Shown here: piece after piece, positions 1 through 5,832 of the stretch
How the letters are laid out: each line of letters starts with the position of its first letter
How positions within the stretch are numbered: position 1 is the first letter of the stretch
NCBI GenBank assembly: GCA_900313855.1
Contig: OMSZ01000155.1
Span: forward strand, 1 to 6,996
Direction of reading: 5' to 3'
From: an uncultured Eubacteriales bacterium
GTDB taxonomy: Bacteria; Bacillota; Clostridia; Lachnospirales; Lachnospiraceae
Length of the DNA: 6,996 nt
The notes under the pieces: model-generated
Told to the model about the DNA's origin: nothing
What the model saw: the letters and a program-made list of their open reading frames with translations, nothing else
Database searches by the model: none
Made by a program: the position numbers and the translations under genes

Positions 1-660
1 CTTTTGAAGTTTTACCATAGCTCTGCTGCAAGTCTTGAAATATACGGAATATTTACCGGAATGTCCTTTCCATTTATCATGTTTCCGGCAACCATAACCA
101 ATTCTTTATCCATCATGCTTCTTCCTGCAGTATCGGGAGCAAGTTCAAGCCTTAACAAAACCTATATATCAAGACTGTGTGAAAAAAGCATAAGCTTCTG
201 TCTTATCATAGGAATAATATCCGGATCAACCTTCTTCATATATGGAAAGCTAATAGGAAACCTGTTCTTTAACAACAAAGAAGCCGGAATATTTCTATAC
301 CAGCTTTCCTTACTATGCCCGCTGATATACTTGGCAACTACCATTGCAAGTATTCTCAACGGATTAGGTCATGCTTCCCACAACCTTCTCCTTACCGTAC
401 TCTCAACAGGAATCAGAATAGGCTTCATTCTGTTTGCAATACCACGCATAGGAATAACCGGATACATAATCGGATTATTCTGCGGTTATCTGTTTCTTTC
501 TCTTACATCAATGAAAAAGCTTAATGAGACAGTTGACTTCAAGTTAAAATTCACCAAAAACATTCTAATTCCATTGCTTCTTAGTTTGTCTGCTGAGATA
601 TTGCTATACATCCTTCTTAACCTTAAATTTGCCAACCTGTTCCCTATGCGTCTCAGCTAA
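1..660 (+). CDS. SpoVB/MATE-like polysaccharide (lipid II-type) flippase, C-terminal part, 5' end outside window
   Basis: The frame is open from base 1, so this is the 3' part (219 codons) of a gene that starts upstream. The TTG at base 4 is internal and not a credible start. The protein is very hydrophobic, with about six membrane segments. An early stretch (SLEIYGIFTGM, then FPATITNSLSIMLLPAVSGA, residues about 11-45) matches the start of the second half of SpoVB-type members of the MOP/MATE superfamily, which move lipid-linked polysaccharide or peptidoglycan precursors across the membrane. A later segment around ILNGLGHASHN (about 118-128) also fits the family. The protein stops soon after one hydrophobic helix (about 186-207). 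Family members usually carry another helix there, so the C-terminus looks short. The last 57 nt overlap, tail to tail, the minus-strand receptor gene. SpoVB-like family membership is fairly safe; the exact substrate, and any sporulation role, cannot be told from this fragment. Confidence 0.85.
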   Translation, partial: LLKFYHSSAASLEIYGIFTGMSFPFIMFPATITNSLSIMLLPAVSGASSSLNKTYISRLCEKSISFCLIIGIISGSTFFIYGKLIGNLFFNNKEAGIFLYQLSLLCPLIYLATTIASILNGLGHASHNLLLTVLSTGIRIGFILFAIPRIGITGYIIGLFCGYLFLSLTSMKKLNETVDFKLKFTKNILIPLLLSLSAEILLYILLNLKFANLFPMRLS

Positions 661-1773
661 CTTATTCTGATAATCGGAGGTAATTGCTATCTGTTCCATA
701 TAAACAGCCATACTGCTTAATTCCTTACAGAAATCCTCACGATTTTTTGTAATACTATCAATCGTATTAAGCAGCTCCTTCATATTAGACAGAAGCTCCA
801 TTGACACAGAATTCTCAATCATCAAATTCATCAAATGCTCCGCAGTAGCCTTCTCATCATCACTTAACTTAAGTACAAAAAGATTCATATCCTCCATACG
901 TTTCTTTGTTTTTCTGATAGAGCTTGAAACCTCTTTACCCGTATCGGATATAACCGCAGACTCCTCCATAATCTTCTCAACAAGATCTCTTATCATGAAC
1001 TGTGAATCATTTAAGGCTTTAGTTGTAATACCAAATTCATCCCCCTTAAGTTCATCAATATCCTCAGATACATTATATTCGGATATTCGTTTTGCCCACC
1101 TCTGGATGACATTTAATTTGTCGGTAAATGAGTTGCTTACGCGAAAAGCTATCATAACTGCCAAAACAGTAGTTAATACCATCGTGGCAACAATCGCCAA
1201 AACCACTTTACGGTAGCTGTCATAATTATTCCGATCATAAATAATCGCATTCTCCGTTGCTATATCGGCTACCTTCTCTAAAAGTTCTAATGTAATATCT
1301 TCATCCTTAGTCATATCATTATAATAGAGCTCTCTGGCCTCCTCAACCTTACCTTCTGCATAAAGATCAATTACATTCTGAACATCTTTAGTAAAATAAA
1401 CGAAACTCAACTTACATTTATCATATGTTTTTCTCTCTTCTTCGCCATAATCAAGATTCTCATACTTGAATATAAGCCGGGTATTCTCTTGCTGAATCTC
1501 CTCAAGCGCTTCGTTACATTTTTCCAGTGTCATTCCGCTTTTTTCATTAAGCAGATAACCGATAAATTTGTCAATTCTCCTTATATTAATATTAAGGAGA
1601 TTGAGATAATCCACCGTCTGAACATTGGTAGTATAGATCTTATTACCTACATCATACACCTTACGCACATAATAAATGCTGGCGATGCTCGTAAGGATCA
1701 TCAGAAATACAATAAAGAAAAAACTGATAAGAAGCTGCGCTCTGATACTTTTTCCGAATTTGACTTTAAACAT
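604..1773 (-). CDS. 4HB/HAMP methyl-accepting-chemotaxis-like sensor lacking the signalling hairpin tip
   Basis: I place the start at 1773 (389 aa, beginning MFKVKFGKS), because AAGGAGG lies 9 nt upstream. An in-frame ATG at 1794 sits at that ribosome binding site and would add only MIRRKRL. From the 1773 start, the layout is: TM1 at about 14-36; a mostly helical extracytoplasmic domain at about 37-189 resembling the 4HB_MCP four-helix bundle; TM2 at about 190-211; a HAMP domain at about 212-263 with the typical DEFG motif (245-248); and a cytoplasmic coiled coil of about 125 residues. The extreme C-terminus (LAETHREQVGKFKV) looks like the natural end of a chemoreceptor. The central hairpin of normal MCPs, with its E-A-G-E-x-G-R-G-F-type tip for CheA/CheW, is absent, and the cytoplasmic part is roughly half the usual length. 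The gene overlaps the upstream EAL gene by 8 nt, which implies translational coupling. Inference: it senses a signal at the membrane and passes it to the phosphodiesterase rather than to flagella. The ligand is unknown. Confidence 0.85.
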   Translation of the reverse strand: MFKVKFGKSIRAQLLISFFFIVFLMILTSIASIYYVRKVYDVGNKIYTTNVQTVDYLNLLNINIRRIDKFIGYLLNEKSGMTLEKCNEALEEIQQENTRLIFKYENLDYGEEERKTYDKCKLSFVYFTKDVQNVIDLYAEGKVEEARELYYNDMTKDEDITLELLEKVADIATENAIIYDRNNYDSYRKVVLAIVATMVLTTVLAVMIAFRVSNSFTDKLNVIQRWAKRISEYNVSEDIDELKGDEFGITTKALNDSQFMIRDLVEKIMEESAVISDTGKEVSSSIRKTKKRMEDMNLFVLKLSDDEKATAEHLMNLMIENSVSMELLSNMKELLNTIDSITKNREDFCKELSSMAVYMEQIAITSDYQNKLAETHREQVGKFKVKKDV

Positions 1774-3727
1774 TAACCTTTTCCTCCTTATCATTTTTCT
1801 TTGGATTTAATTTCTTATCAATATAGTCCTGTTCAAGACATAACAAAAGCTGTTCCTTTGGCACCGGACGGGAGAAATAAAAGCCTTGAAGATAATCAAC
1901 GCCCATATCGGTCAATATCTTCACCATTTCAATATCCTCCACTCCTTCAGCAACAATATTAAGATTAATTGACTTAAACATTGCCACCGTATGTTCTATT
2001 ACTCTTCTAGAGGTAACATTCCTCATTGCCGCCCACACAATATATTTATCAAGCTTGACAATTGAAAACGGCAGGTCAACAATATAATTGATATTTGAAA
2101 ATCCCGAACCGTAATCATCAAGAGAGAATGTTATATCCGTAAGCGCAAGTCTTGCCATATTCCTTACAAGCTTCTCTTCCGAATCTGCCGCAGCACTCTC
2201 AGTAATCTCAAGATTGATCATCGAAGGCGGAACGTCATATTTGTTAAGAATGTTCATAATATCCTGACATATTGAATCCTGCATACACTGAACAACCGAA
2301 AGATTAACTTCTATAAACTCAATTCCCTTTTCTCTTAAATTGTTTTCCGAAATAAACCTGCAGACCTCTTCTAATACCAGCAGACCGATCTTTAAGATCG
2401 TTCCATTCTTCTCCGCTATTAAAATGAACTCCTCAGGAGATACATAACCGTATCCGTATACATTTAATCTGGCCAAAGCCTCCATTGAATGAAAGCGCTT
2501 TGTATGCGTATCAAATATAGGCTGATAATGCACCTCAAACCTTCCTGATTCGACCTTTTCAAGAAGTGCCTGCTCAACTGCGATCAATCTGTGCATATCC
2601 TCGGTAGCATCCTCGTCAACCTCTATGAATTGTCCCTTTCCTTTGCGTTTTACTTTAAATATCGCCTGCTCTATCGTCTGTACAAGATTACTCTGTGGAA
2701 TATGGATAGTATGCAAAAGACAGATACACGCCGTCATCTCCGCAGTGGTATTATCAGATAAATGCATTCTTCGCGAAACGATTCTTCTTATAATGTCAAG
2801 CTCCTTAGCACCCTCTGTCTTTTCTTCAAGAACCACAACAAAAATATCTCCGCCAAAACGATAGACATGGTTTTCACCGTACTCATCAGCAAGAGAAGAA
2901 ACCAGTATCTGCATGATCTCATTACCACCCTCAACACCATGCATCTCATTGATCAGTTTGAAATTATCAAGAGCTATAACAAATATCTGCTCCGGAAGTT
3001 TTCTATCCATGTTCATATAAACATGTTGTATGAACGCTTCCCTGTTAAGCGCATTAGTAACCGTATCCTCATAAATCTCCTGATTCTCATCCGTAAAATA
3101 CATTACAAATACCGATAAGGCACTTCCGACTCCTGCCAGCATATAATTCTGGAAAAAGAACTGAACTATGACCGGCGCCATGGCACAGAATATTATTACA
3201 AAAGTAATTATACATTGCCTTTGTTTTAATATCTTTCTGTATGATATAGTGTATAAAATGGACGCTAACGCATAGAAAGCCACATTGATATATAGATAAA
3301 TATGAAAGCTTCCATGATGATATCCTGTTTCGTCAATATAGAATATATAATGGCTGAAATATGATGTAATTACAAGAAAAACTCCAATGGCTACAGGAAT
3401 CCAAACAGCATAGAAATATCTTCCTATCTTAGCCTCAATCCTTTGAACCTTGAAGTATACATACATTAGGAAAATTGTAGGAATAACGCACTGCAACACT
3501 AGAAATGCAGAATTAAGAATATAATTGATCCAAAACGGAAAACGTGAAATATCTTCAAGCATCTTACATGTTATAACATCAAGACATGTATTTGTAAAAC
3601 TTACAAGTACATACACCCTGAAGATCCTGTGCTGAAAGTCAATAATACCCTTCCTTGTAAAGATCATCACAAGAAAGAACACCATAAATAGAATTGTACA
3701 AATCTCATAATCTACATTGTAAATCAT
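1766..3727 (-). CDS. 7TM-GGDEF-EAL protein: predicted c-di-GMP phosphodiesterase with degenerate GGDEF
   Basis: This 653-aa membrane protein has about seven hydrophobic helices in residues 5-212, a GGDEF-type domain at about 218-368 and an EAL domain at about 385-635. The EAL signature is complete: MEALARL (E416), VNLS (N475), EITE (E507, E510), LDDYGSGFSN (D537, D538), VKLD (K558, D560), AEGVE (E594) and the final QGFYFSRP (Q614). A working c-di-GMP hydrolase (to pGpG) is therefore predicted. The GGDEF domain is degraded. The signature reads GGDIF (292-296), the metal-binding DxD-type motif reads ALDNFK (A252), and GHxxGD reads GVEGGN. It should not make c-di-GMP but could still bind GTP and tune the EAL domain, as known for some GGDEF-EAL hybrids. 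An in-frame TAG directly before the ATG at 3727 rules out a longer start. The ribosome binding site is weak (GGATGG, 10 nt away). The gene is coupled to the downstream HAMP sensor gene. The family call is firm; the input to the 7TM part is unknown. Confidence 0.95.
   Translation of the reverse strand: MIYNVDYEICTILFMVFFLVMIFTRKGIIDFQHRIFRVYVLVSFTNTCLDVITCKMLEDISRFPFWINYILNSAFLVLQCVIPTIFLMYVYFKVQRIEAKIGRYFYAVWIPVAIGVFLVITSYFSHYIFYIDETGYHHGSFHIYLYINVAFYALASILYTISYRKILKQRQCIITFVIIFCAMAPVIVQFFFQNYMLAGVGSALSVFVMYFTDENQEIYEDTVTNALNREAFIQHVYMNMDRKLPEQIFVIALDNFKLINEMHGVEGGNEIMQILVSSLADEYGENHVYRFGGDIFVVVLEEKTEGAKELDIIRRIVSRRMHLSDNTTAEMTACICLLHTIHIPQSNLVQTIEQAIFKVKRKGKGQFIEVDEDATEDMHRLIAVEQALLEKVESGRFEVHYQPIFDTHTKRFHSMEALARLNVYGYGYVSPEEFILIAEKNGTILKIGLLVLEEVCRFISENNLREKGIEFIEVNLSVVQCMQDSICQDIMNILNKYDVPPSMINLEITESAAADSEEKLVRNMARLALTDITFSLDDYGSGFSNINYIVDLPFSIVKLDKYIVWAAMRNVTSRRVIEHTVAMFKSINLNIVAEGVEDIEMVKILTDMGVDYLQGFYFSRPVPKEQLLLCLEQDYIDKKLNPKKNDKEEKVNV
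1783..1789 (-). promoter_or_regulatory. Ribosome binding site (AAGGAGG) deciding the start of the HAMP sensor gene
   Basis: A perfect AAGGAGG lies 9 nt upstream of the ATG at 1773, inside the last codons of the EAL gene. It shows that the longer start at 1794 is wrong, because that ATG lies 5' of this site and has no comparable site of its own. The EAL stop (1766-1768) and the receptor ATG (1771-1773) are interleaved as ATGTTTAA. Confidence 0.85.
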
Positions 3728-3766
3728 CTATAATTAACCATCCGTAGTCAACGCTGTAATATCGTA

Positions 3767-3795
3767 ATTATAAAAATGTGCAGTTATAATTTAAA
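3767..3795 (-). promoter_or_regulatory. Candidate sigma-A promoter for the EAL/HAMP-sensor operon
   Basis: Reading the minus strand, TTTAAA (3795-3790, 4/6 to TTGACA) and a perfect TATAAT (3772-3767) are separated by 17 nt. Transcription would begin near 3760, giving a leader of about 33 nt before the ATG at 3727. The region is very AT-rich, so chance matches are likely. The spacing and the perfect -10 make this the best candidate in the gap. Confidence 0.45.
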
Positions 3796-3845
3796 TTTGG
3801 TAGAAATATCCAAAAAAGCAATTACTAATGCCCACTATTATGATT

Positions 3846-3874
3846 ATTTTACCACAATTTTTAAAAATTGACTA
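3846..3874 (-). promoter_or_regulatory. Second candidate promoter with a palindrome in its spacer
   Basis: TAGTCA (3874-3869) and an extended -10, TGG followed by TAAAAT (-10 hexamer 3851-3846), are 17 nt apart on the minus strand. The perfect 16-bp palindrome CAATTTTTAAAAATTG (3855-3870) fills most of the spacer, a position where a bound repressor would block RNA polymerase. The sequence match is moderate and the background is AT-rich. It would give a leader of about 110 nt. Confidence 0.25.
3855..3870. repeat. Perfect 16-bp palindrome, possible operator
   Basis: CAATTTTTAAAAATTG is its own reverse complement. It lies in the 215-nt gap between coaBC and the EAL gene, flanked on one side by two copies of ATAGTCAAT (minus strand; 3867-3875 and 3894-3902). 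It has no G+C core or U-tract, so it does not look like a terminator. Whether a regulator binds it is unknown. Confidence 0.4.
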
Positions 3875-3942
3875 TAAAAACTTTTATAATGTTATTGACT
3901 ATCAGAATTGACATAAAATGGCAAATTATATTTACGACTTTC

Positions 3943-5130
3943 CTATAAAGACAAAAGCTTATCTATAAGCTTTCCCGCGACCTCATCCTTGCTCATTATA
4001 GGAAGCTCTGTGATGTTGTTTTTTTCAATAAATGTTACCACATTGGTTTCAGTTCCAAAGCCTGCACCTGAAACCTTAAGATTATTGGCAACAATAAGAT
4101 CGGCATTTTTACTTTCAAGTTTCTTTCTGGCATTCTTTATAAGATCCTGTGTCTCCATTGCAAAGCCGCAAAGGATCTGCCCTTCCTTCTTATGCTCACC
4201 AAGATACTTCAATATATCGGTTGTTCTCTTAAGAGGAATTGACATATCAGCATCGCTTTTCTTAAGCTTTTCATCCGCAACATCGACAGGAGTATAATCT
4301 GCCACCGCCGCAGCCTTTATTACAATATCCGCATCTTCCGCCTCACTCTTTACTGCCTCAAACATATCTGCCGCGCTAGTAACATTTATTATCTTAACAA
4401 ACATAGGTTTTGCAATTATAGTCTCACCCGTTATCAAAGTAACATCTGCTCCCCGTTCCATTGCGCATTTCGCTATCGCATATCCCATCTTACCGGTAGA
4501 ATGGTTAGAGATAAATCTAACAGGATCTATTGCCTCCCTTGTAGGTCCTGCCGTTACAACAACCTTCTTACCCTTCATATCCTTCTCATAACGAAGTTCC
4601 CGCATAATATAGGCAAACAGCTCCTCCTCAGGCGGAAGCTTTCCGGCGCCGGTATCACCGCAGGCAAGATAGCCTGTTGCCGGTGTGATTATATTATAGC
4701 CGTAATCTTTAAGCTTCTTTATGTTATCCTGAACAATTGGATTCTCATACATATTGGTATTCATTGCGGGCGCAATATATTTCGGAGCCTTGCACGCCAT
4801 TATTGTAGTTGTAAGCATATCATCAGCAATGCCACCGGCAATCTTACCGATAACATTAGCCGATGCCGGAGCAACCATAAAAATGTCGGCTCTTTTTGCA
4901 AGTGCAACATGCTCTACATTAAACTGAAAATCACGATCAAAGGTATCTACCAGACATTTGTTAGATGTAAGTGTCTCGAAGGTTATCGGATTAATAAAAT
5001 TAGTCGCATTCTTTGTCATTATAACATTGACATCCGCATGCTGTTTGACAAGCATACTTGCAAGATTTGCGATCTTATATGCAGCTATGGAGCCTGTCAC
5101 TCCAAGGACTATGGTTTTACCTTTAAGCAT
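3943..5130 (-). CDS. coaBC: Bifunctional phosphopantothenoylcysteine decarboxylase / phosphopantothenate-cysteine ligase (CoaBC)
   Basis: This cytoplasmic enzyme joins cysteine to 4'-phosphopantothenate (CoaB) and decarboxylates the product to 4'-phosphopantetheine (CoaC), the middle steps of coenzyme A synthesis. At 395 aa it matches the family length (about 400). The N-terminal flavoprotein CoaC half shows GSIAAYK (13-19, FMN binding), the active-site His in VEHVALAKRAD (H74), PAMNTNMY (121-128) and the substrate-clamp Cys in LACGDTGAGK (C157). The CoaB half shows TAGPTREAIDPVRFISNHSTGKMG-type signature residues (193-216, including N209), AAAVADY (273-279), KLKK (288-291), GFAMET (322-327) and DLIVANN (344-350). 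All key residues are present. I chose the ATG at 5130 because GAGGTG lies 6 nt upstream and the protein then begins MLKGKTIVLGVTGS, as the family does. An in-frame ATG at 5235 would add 35 unrelated residues translated from the structured gap. The gene follows panD by 214 nt. Confidence 0.97.
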   Translation of the reverse strand: MLKGKTIVLGVTGSIAAYKIANLASMLVKQHADVNVIMTKNATNFINPITFETLTSNKCLVDTFDRDFQFNVEHVALAKRADIFMVAPASANVIGKIAGGIADDMLTTTIMACKAPKYIAPAMNTNMYENPIVQDNIKKLKDYGYNIITPATGYLACGDTGAGKLPPEEELFAYIMRELRYEKDMKGKKVVVTAGPTREAIDPVRFISNHSTGKMGYAIAKCAMERGADVTLITGETIIAKPMFVKIINVTSAADMFEAVKSEAEDADIVIKAAAVADYTPVDVADEKLKKSDADMSIPLKRTTDILKYLGEHKKEGQILCGFAMETQDLIKNARKKLESKNADLIVANNLKVSGAGFGTETNVVTFIEKNNITELPIMSKDEVAGKLIDKLLSL

Positions 5131-5136
5131 TGTTTG

Positions 5137-5142
5137 CACCTC
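5137..5142 (-). promoter_or_regulatory. Ribosome binding site (GAGGTG) deciding the coaBC start
   Basis: GAGGTG lies 6 nt upstream of the ATG at 5130 and sits at the end of the structured gap. The leader segment GCACTC (5189-5184) could pair with GAGGTGC here through six base pairs and one bulged G. That pairing competes with its own local hairpin, so occlusion of this site is conceivable. Confidence 0.7.
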
Positions 5143-5150
5143 ACTTTCTG

Positions 5151-5310
5151 ATGGCACGGCAATTACGAAGCTTTGCACTTTTTGAGTGCCTCCGATTACA
5201 GTCATAATTGCTTCGGGACCCGCAGCACAAGGCATGCCCTGTCTCTTACCTCAAACTCCGTGTTCGCTAAGAGAGAGGGGATTGCGCTCGCGTTGCAAAC
5301 GCCATTCACA
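5151..5310 (-). other. Structured, GC-richer intergenic element upstream of coaBC (leader or dispersed repeat)
   Basis: About 52% of the bases in 5151-5300 are G or C, well above the surrounding AT-rich gaps. Inverted repeats, read in the minus direction, are: GCGTT/AACGC (5302-5290); TCTCTTA/TAAGAGA (5274-5268 with 5248-5242) enclosing CGAAC/GTTTG; near-palindrome CAGGGCATGCCTTG (5241-5228); CGAAGC/GCTTCG (5215-5210 with 5171-5166); GCAATTATGA/TCGTAATTGC (5211-5202 with 5168-5159, one G-U); and GCACT/AGTGC (5189-5185 with 5179-5175). No U-tract follows any stem, so it is not an intrinsic terminator. I cannot assign it to a named riboswitch class. It may instead be one copy of a structured repeat scattered through the genome. 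The 214-nt gap has no credible gene. Confidence 0.5.
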
Positions 5311-5318
5311 CATTCACA
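5303..5318 (-). repeat. Tandem duplication of TGTGAATG
   Basis: Two exact, adjacent copies of the octamer TGTGAATG lie at the upstream edge of the structured element. They could be a half-site pair for a regulator, an edge of the element, or chance. Confidence 0.4.
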
Positions 5319-5320
5319 GT

Positions 5321-5330
5321 AGTATATCAA
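5321..5330 (-). promoter_or_regulatory. Candidate extended -10 promoter for coaBC
   Basis: TTTGATATACT on the minus strand contains TG-N-TATACT (-10 hexamer 5326-5321, 5/6 to consensus) just after the panD stop. No good -35 lies 16-18 nt upstream, so activity would rest on the extended -10. Transcription would start near 5314, placing the whole structured element in the coaBC leader. Confidence 0.3.
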
Positions 5331-5344
5331 ATATTATCATTCAT

Positions 5345-5737
5345 TTATAATATCGGGCTTAGTTCTCCATGCTTTTCGTAGCGTGAGAGCTTGGCGATAT
5401 GATTATCGGAGTCAACAAATACTACATGTGGTTTATGTTCTTTTGCTTCCTCAGGAGTCATCTGGGCATAGCACATGATGATTACATGATCACCGACAGA
5501 GACCTGACGGGCTGCGGCACCATTTAAGCATATCATGCCGCTGTTTTCCTCACCTGCGATCACATAGGTTTCAAATCGGTTTCCATTCTCAACATCCGCA
5601 ATCTGAACATATTCGTATTCAAGAATTCCTGCTGCCTCCATAAGAACAGGGTCGATCGTGATACTGCCGACATAGTTAAGCTCAGCCTGTACAACAACCG
5701 CACGATGAATCTTTCCTTTCAACATATTAACCAACAT
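5345..5737 (-). CDS. panD: Aspartate 1-decarboxylase proenzyme (PanD)
   Basis: This small cytoplasmic enzyme decarboxylates L-aspartate to beta-alanine, the amine half of pantothenate. The 130-residue precursor is the usual length and is expected to cut itself between G24 and S25 (sequence YVGSIT), leaving a pyruvoyl group made from S25. Other conserved residues are in place: K9, H11, Y22, R54, Y58 and N72 within [13 protein letters not shown]. An E. coli-type PanD aligns without gaps over the first half. A GGAGG-type site 9 nt upstream supports the ATG at 5737; ATG at codon 5 is an alternative start but would remove conserved length. It lies 95 nt after panC and 214 nt before coaBC, so it probably shares a transcript with panB and panC. 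Confidence 0.97.
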   Translation of the reverse strand: MLVNMLKGKIHRAVVVQAELNYVGSITIDPVLMEAAGILEYEYVQIADVENGNRFETYVIAGEENSGMICLNGAAARQVSVGDHVIIMCYAQMTPEEAKEHKPHVVFVDSDNHIAKLSRYEKHGELSPIL

Positions 5738-5759
5738 GTATTTTCCCTCCGATTTTTAT

Positions 5760-5787
5760 ATTCTATCTATCCTTATAACACATTCAA
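5760..5787 (-). promoter_or_regulatory. Weak candidate promoter for panD
   Basis: TTGAAT (5787-5782) and TAGAAT (5765-5760) are 16 nt apart on the minus strand, which would start RNA near 5753, just before the panD ribosome binding site. The match is reasonable but unsupported by anything else. panD may simply be read from the panBC transcript. Confidence 0.25.
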
Positions 5788-5811
5788 TTGACCACTTTTC
5801 GTTAATTCTGC

Positions 5812-5827
5812 AATAATAATTATTATT
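5812..5827. repeat. Perfect 16-bp AT-only palindrome between panC and panD
   Basis: AATAATAATTATTATT is self-complementary and starts 5 nt after the panC stop. It contains only A and T, so the hairpin would be weak and is unlikely to terminate transcription. It could be mere sequence simplicity. Confidence 0.35.
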
Positions 5828-5832
5828 AACAA

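Noticed and set aside
4..6. TTG as a possible start of the flippase-like gene.
   Set aside because: The frame is open to base 1, the match begins in the middle of the family, and no upstream sequence is available to show a ribosome binding site.
1774..1794. A start at 1794 for the HAMP sensor, adding MIRRKRL.
   Set aside because: That stretch is the AAGGAGG ribosome binding site itself; the ATG at 1773 is correctly spaced from it.
2762..3118. A 118-codon plus-strand open frame antisense to the GGDEF region.
   Set aside because: It lies entirely inside the well-supported GGDEF-EAL gene and has no recognisable protein character.
3873..3888. TATAAAA/TTTTATA inverted repeat after coaBC as a terminator.
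   Set aside because: The stem is entirely A and T with almost no loop and no U-tract after it, so it would be too weak.
4501..5151. A 216-codon plus-strand open frame antisense to coaBC.
   Set aside because: Its product is Cys-, Ile- and Arg-rich with no recognisable domain and no good ribosome binding site; it mirrors a firmly identified gene.
5175..5189. GCACT-CAAAA-AGTGC hairpin as an intrinsic terminator after panD.
   Set aside because: The stem has only 5 bp and is followed by AAAGCTTCG, with no run of U residues.
5131..5235. An in-frame upstream ATG at 5235 that would lengthen CoaBC by 35 residues.
   Set aside because: CoaBC proteins begin at the MLKGKTIVLGVTGS-like sequence, a good GAGGTG site precedes 5130, and the extra residues are translated from the structured repeat-rich gap.
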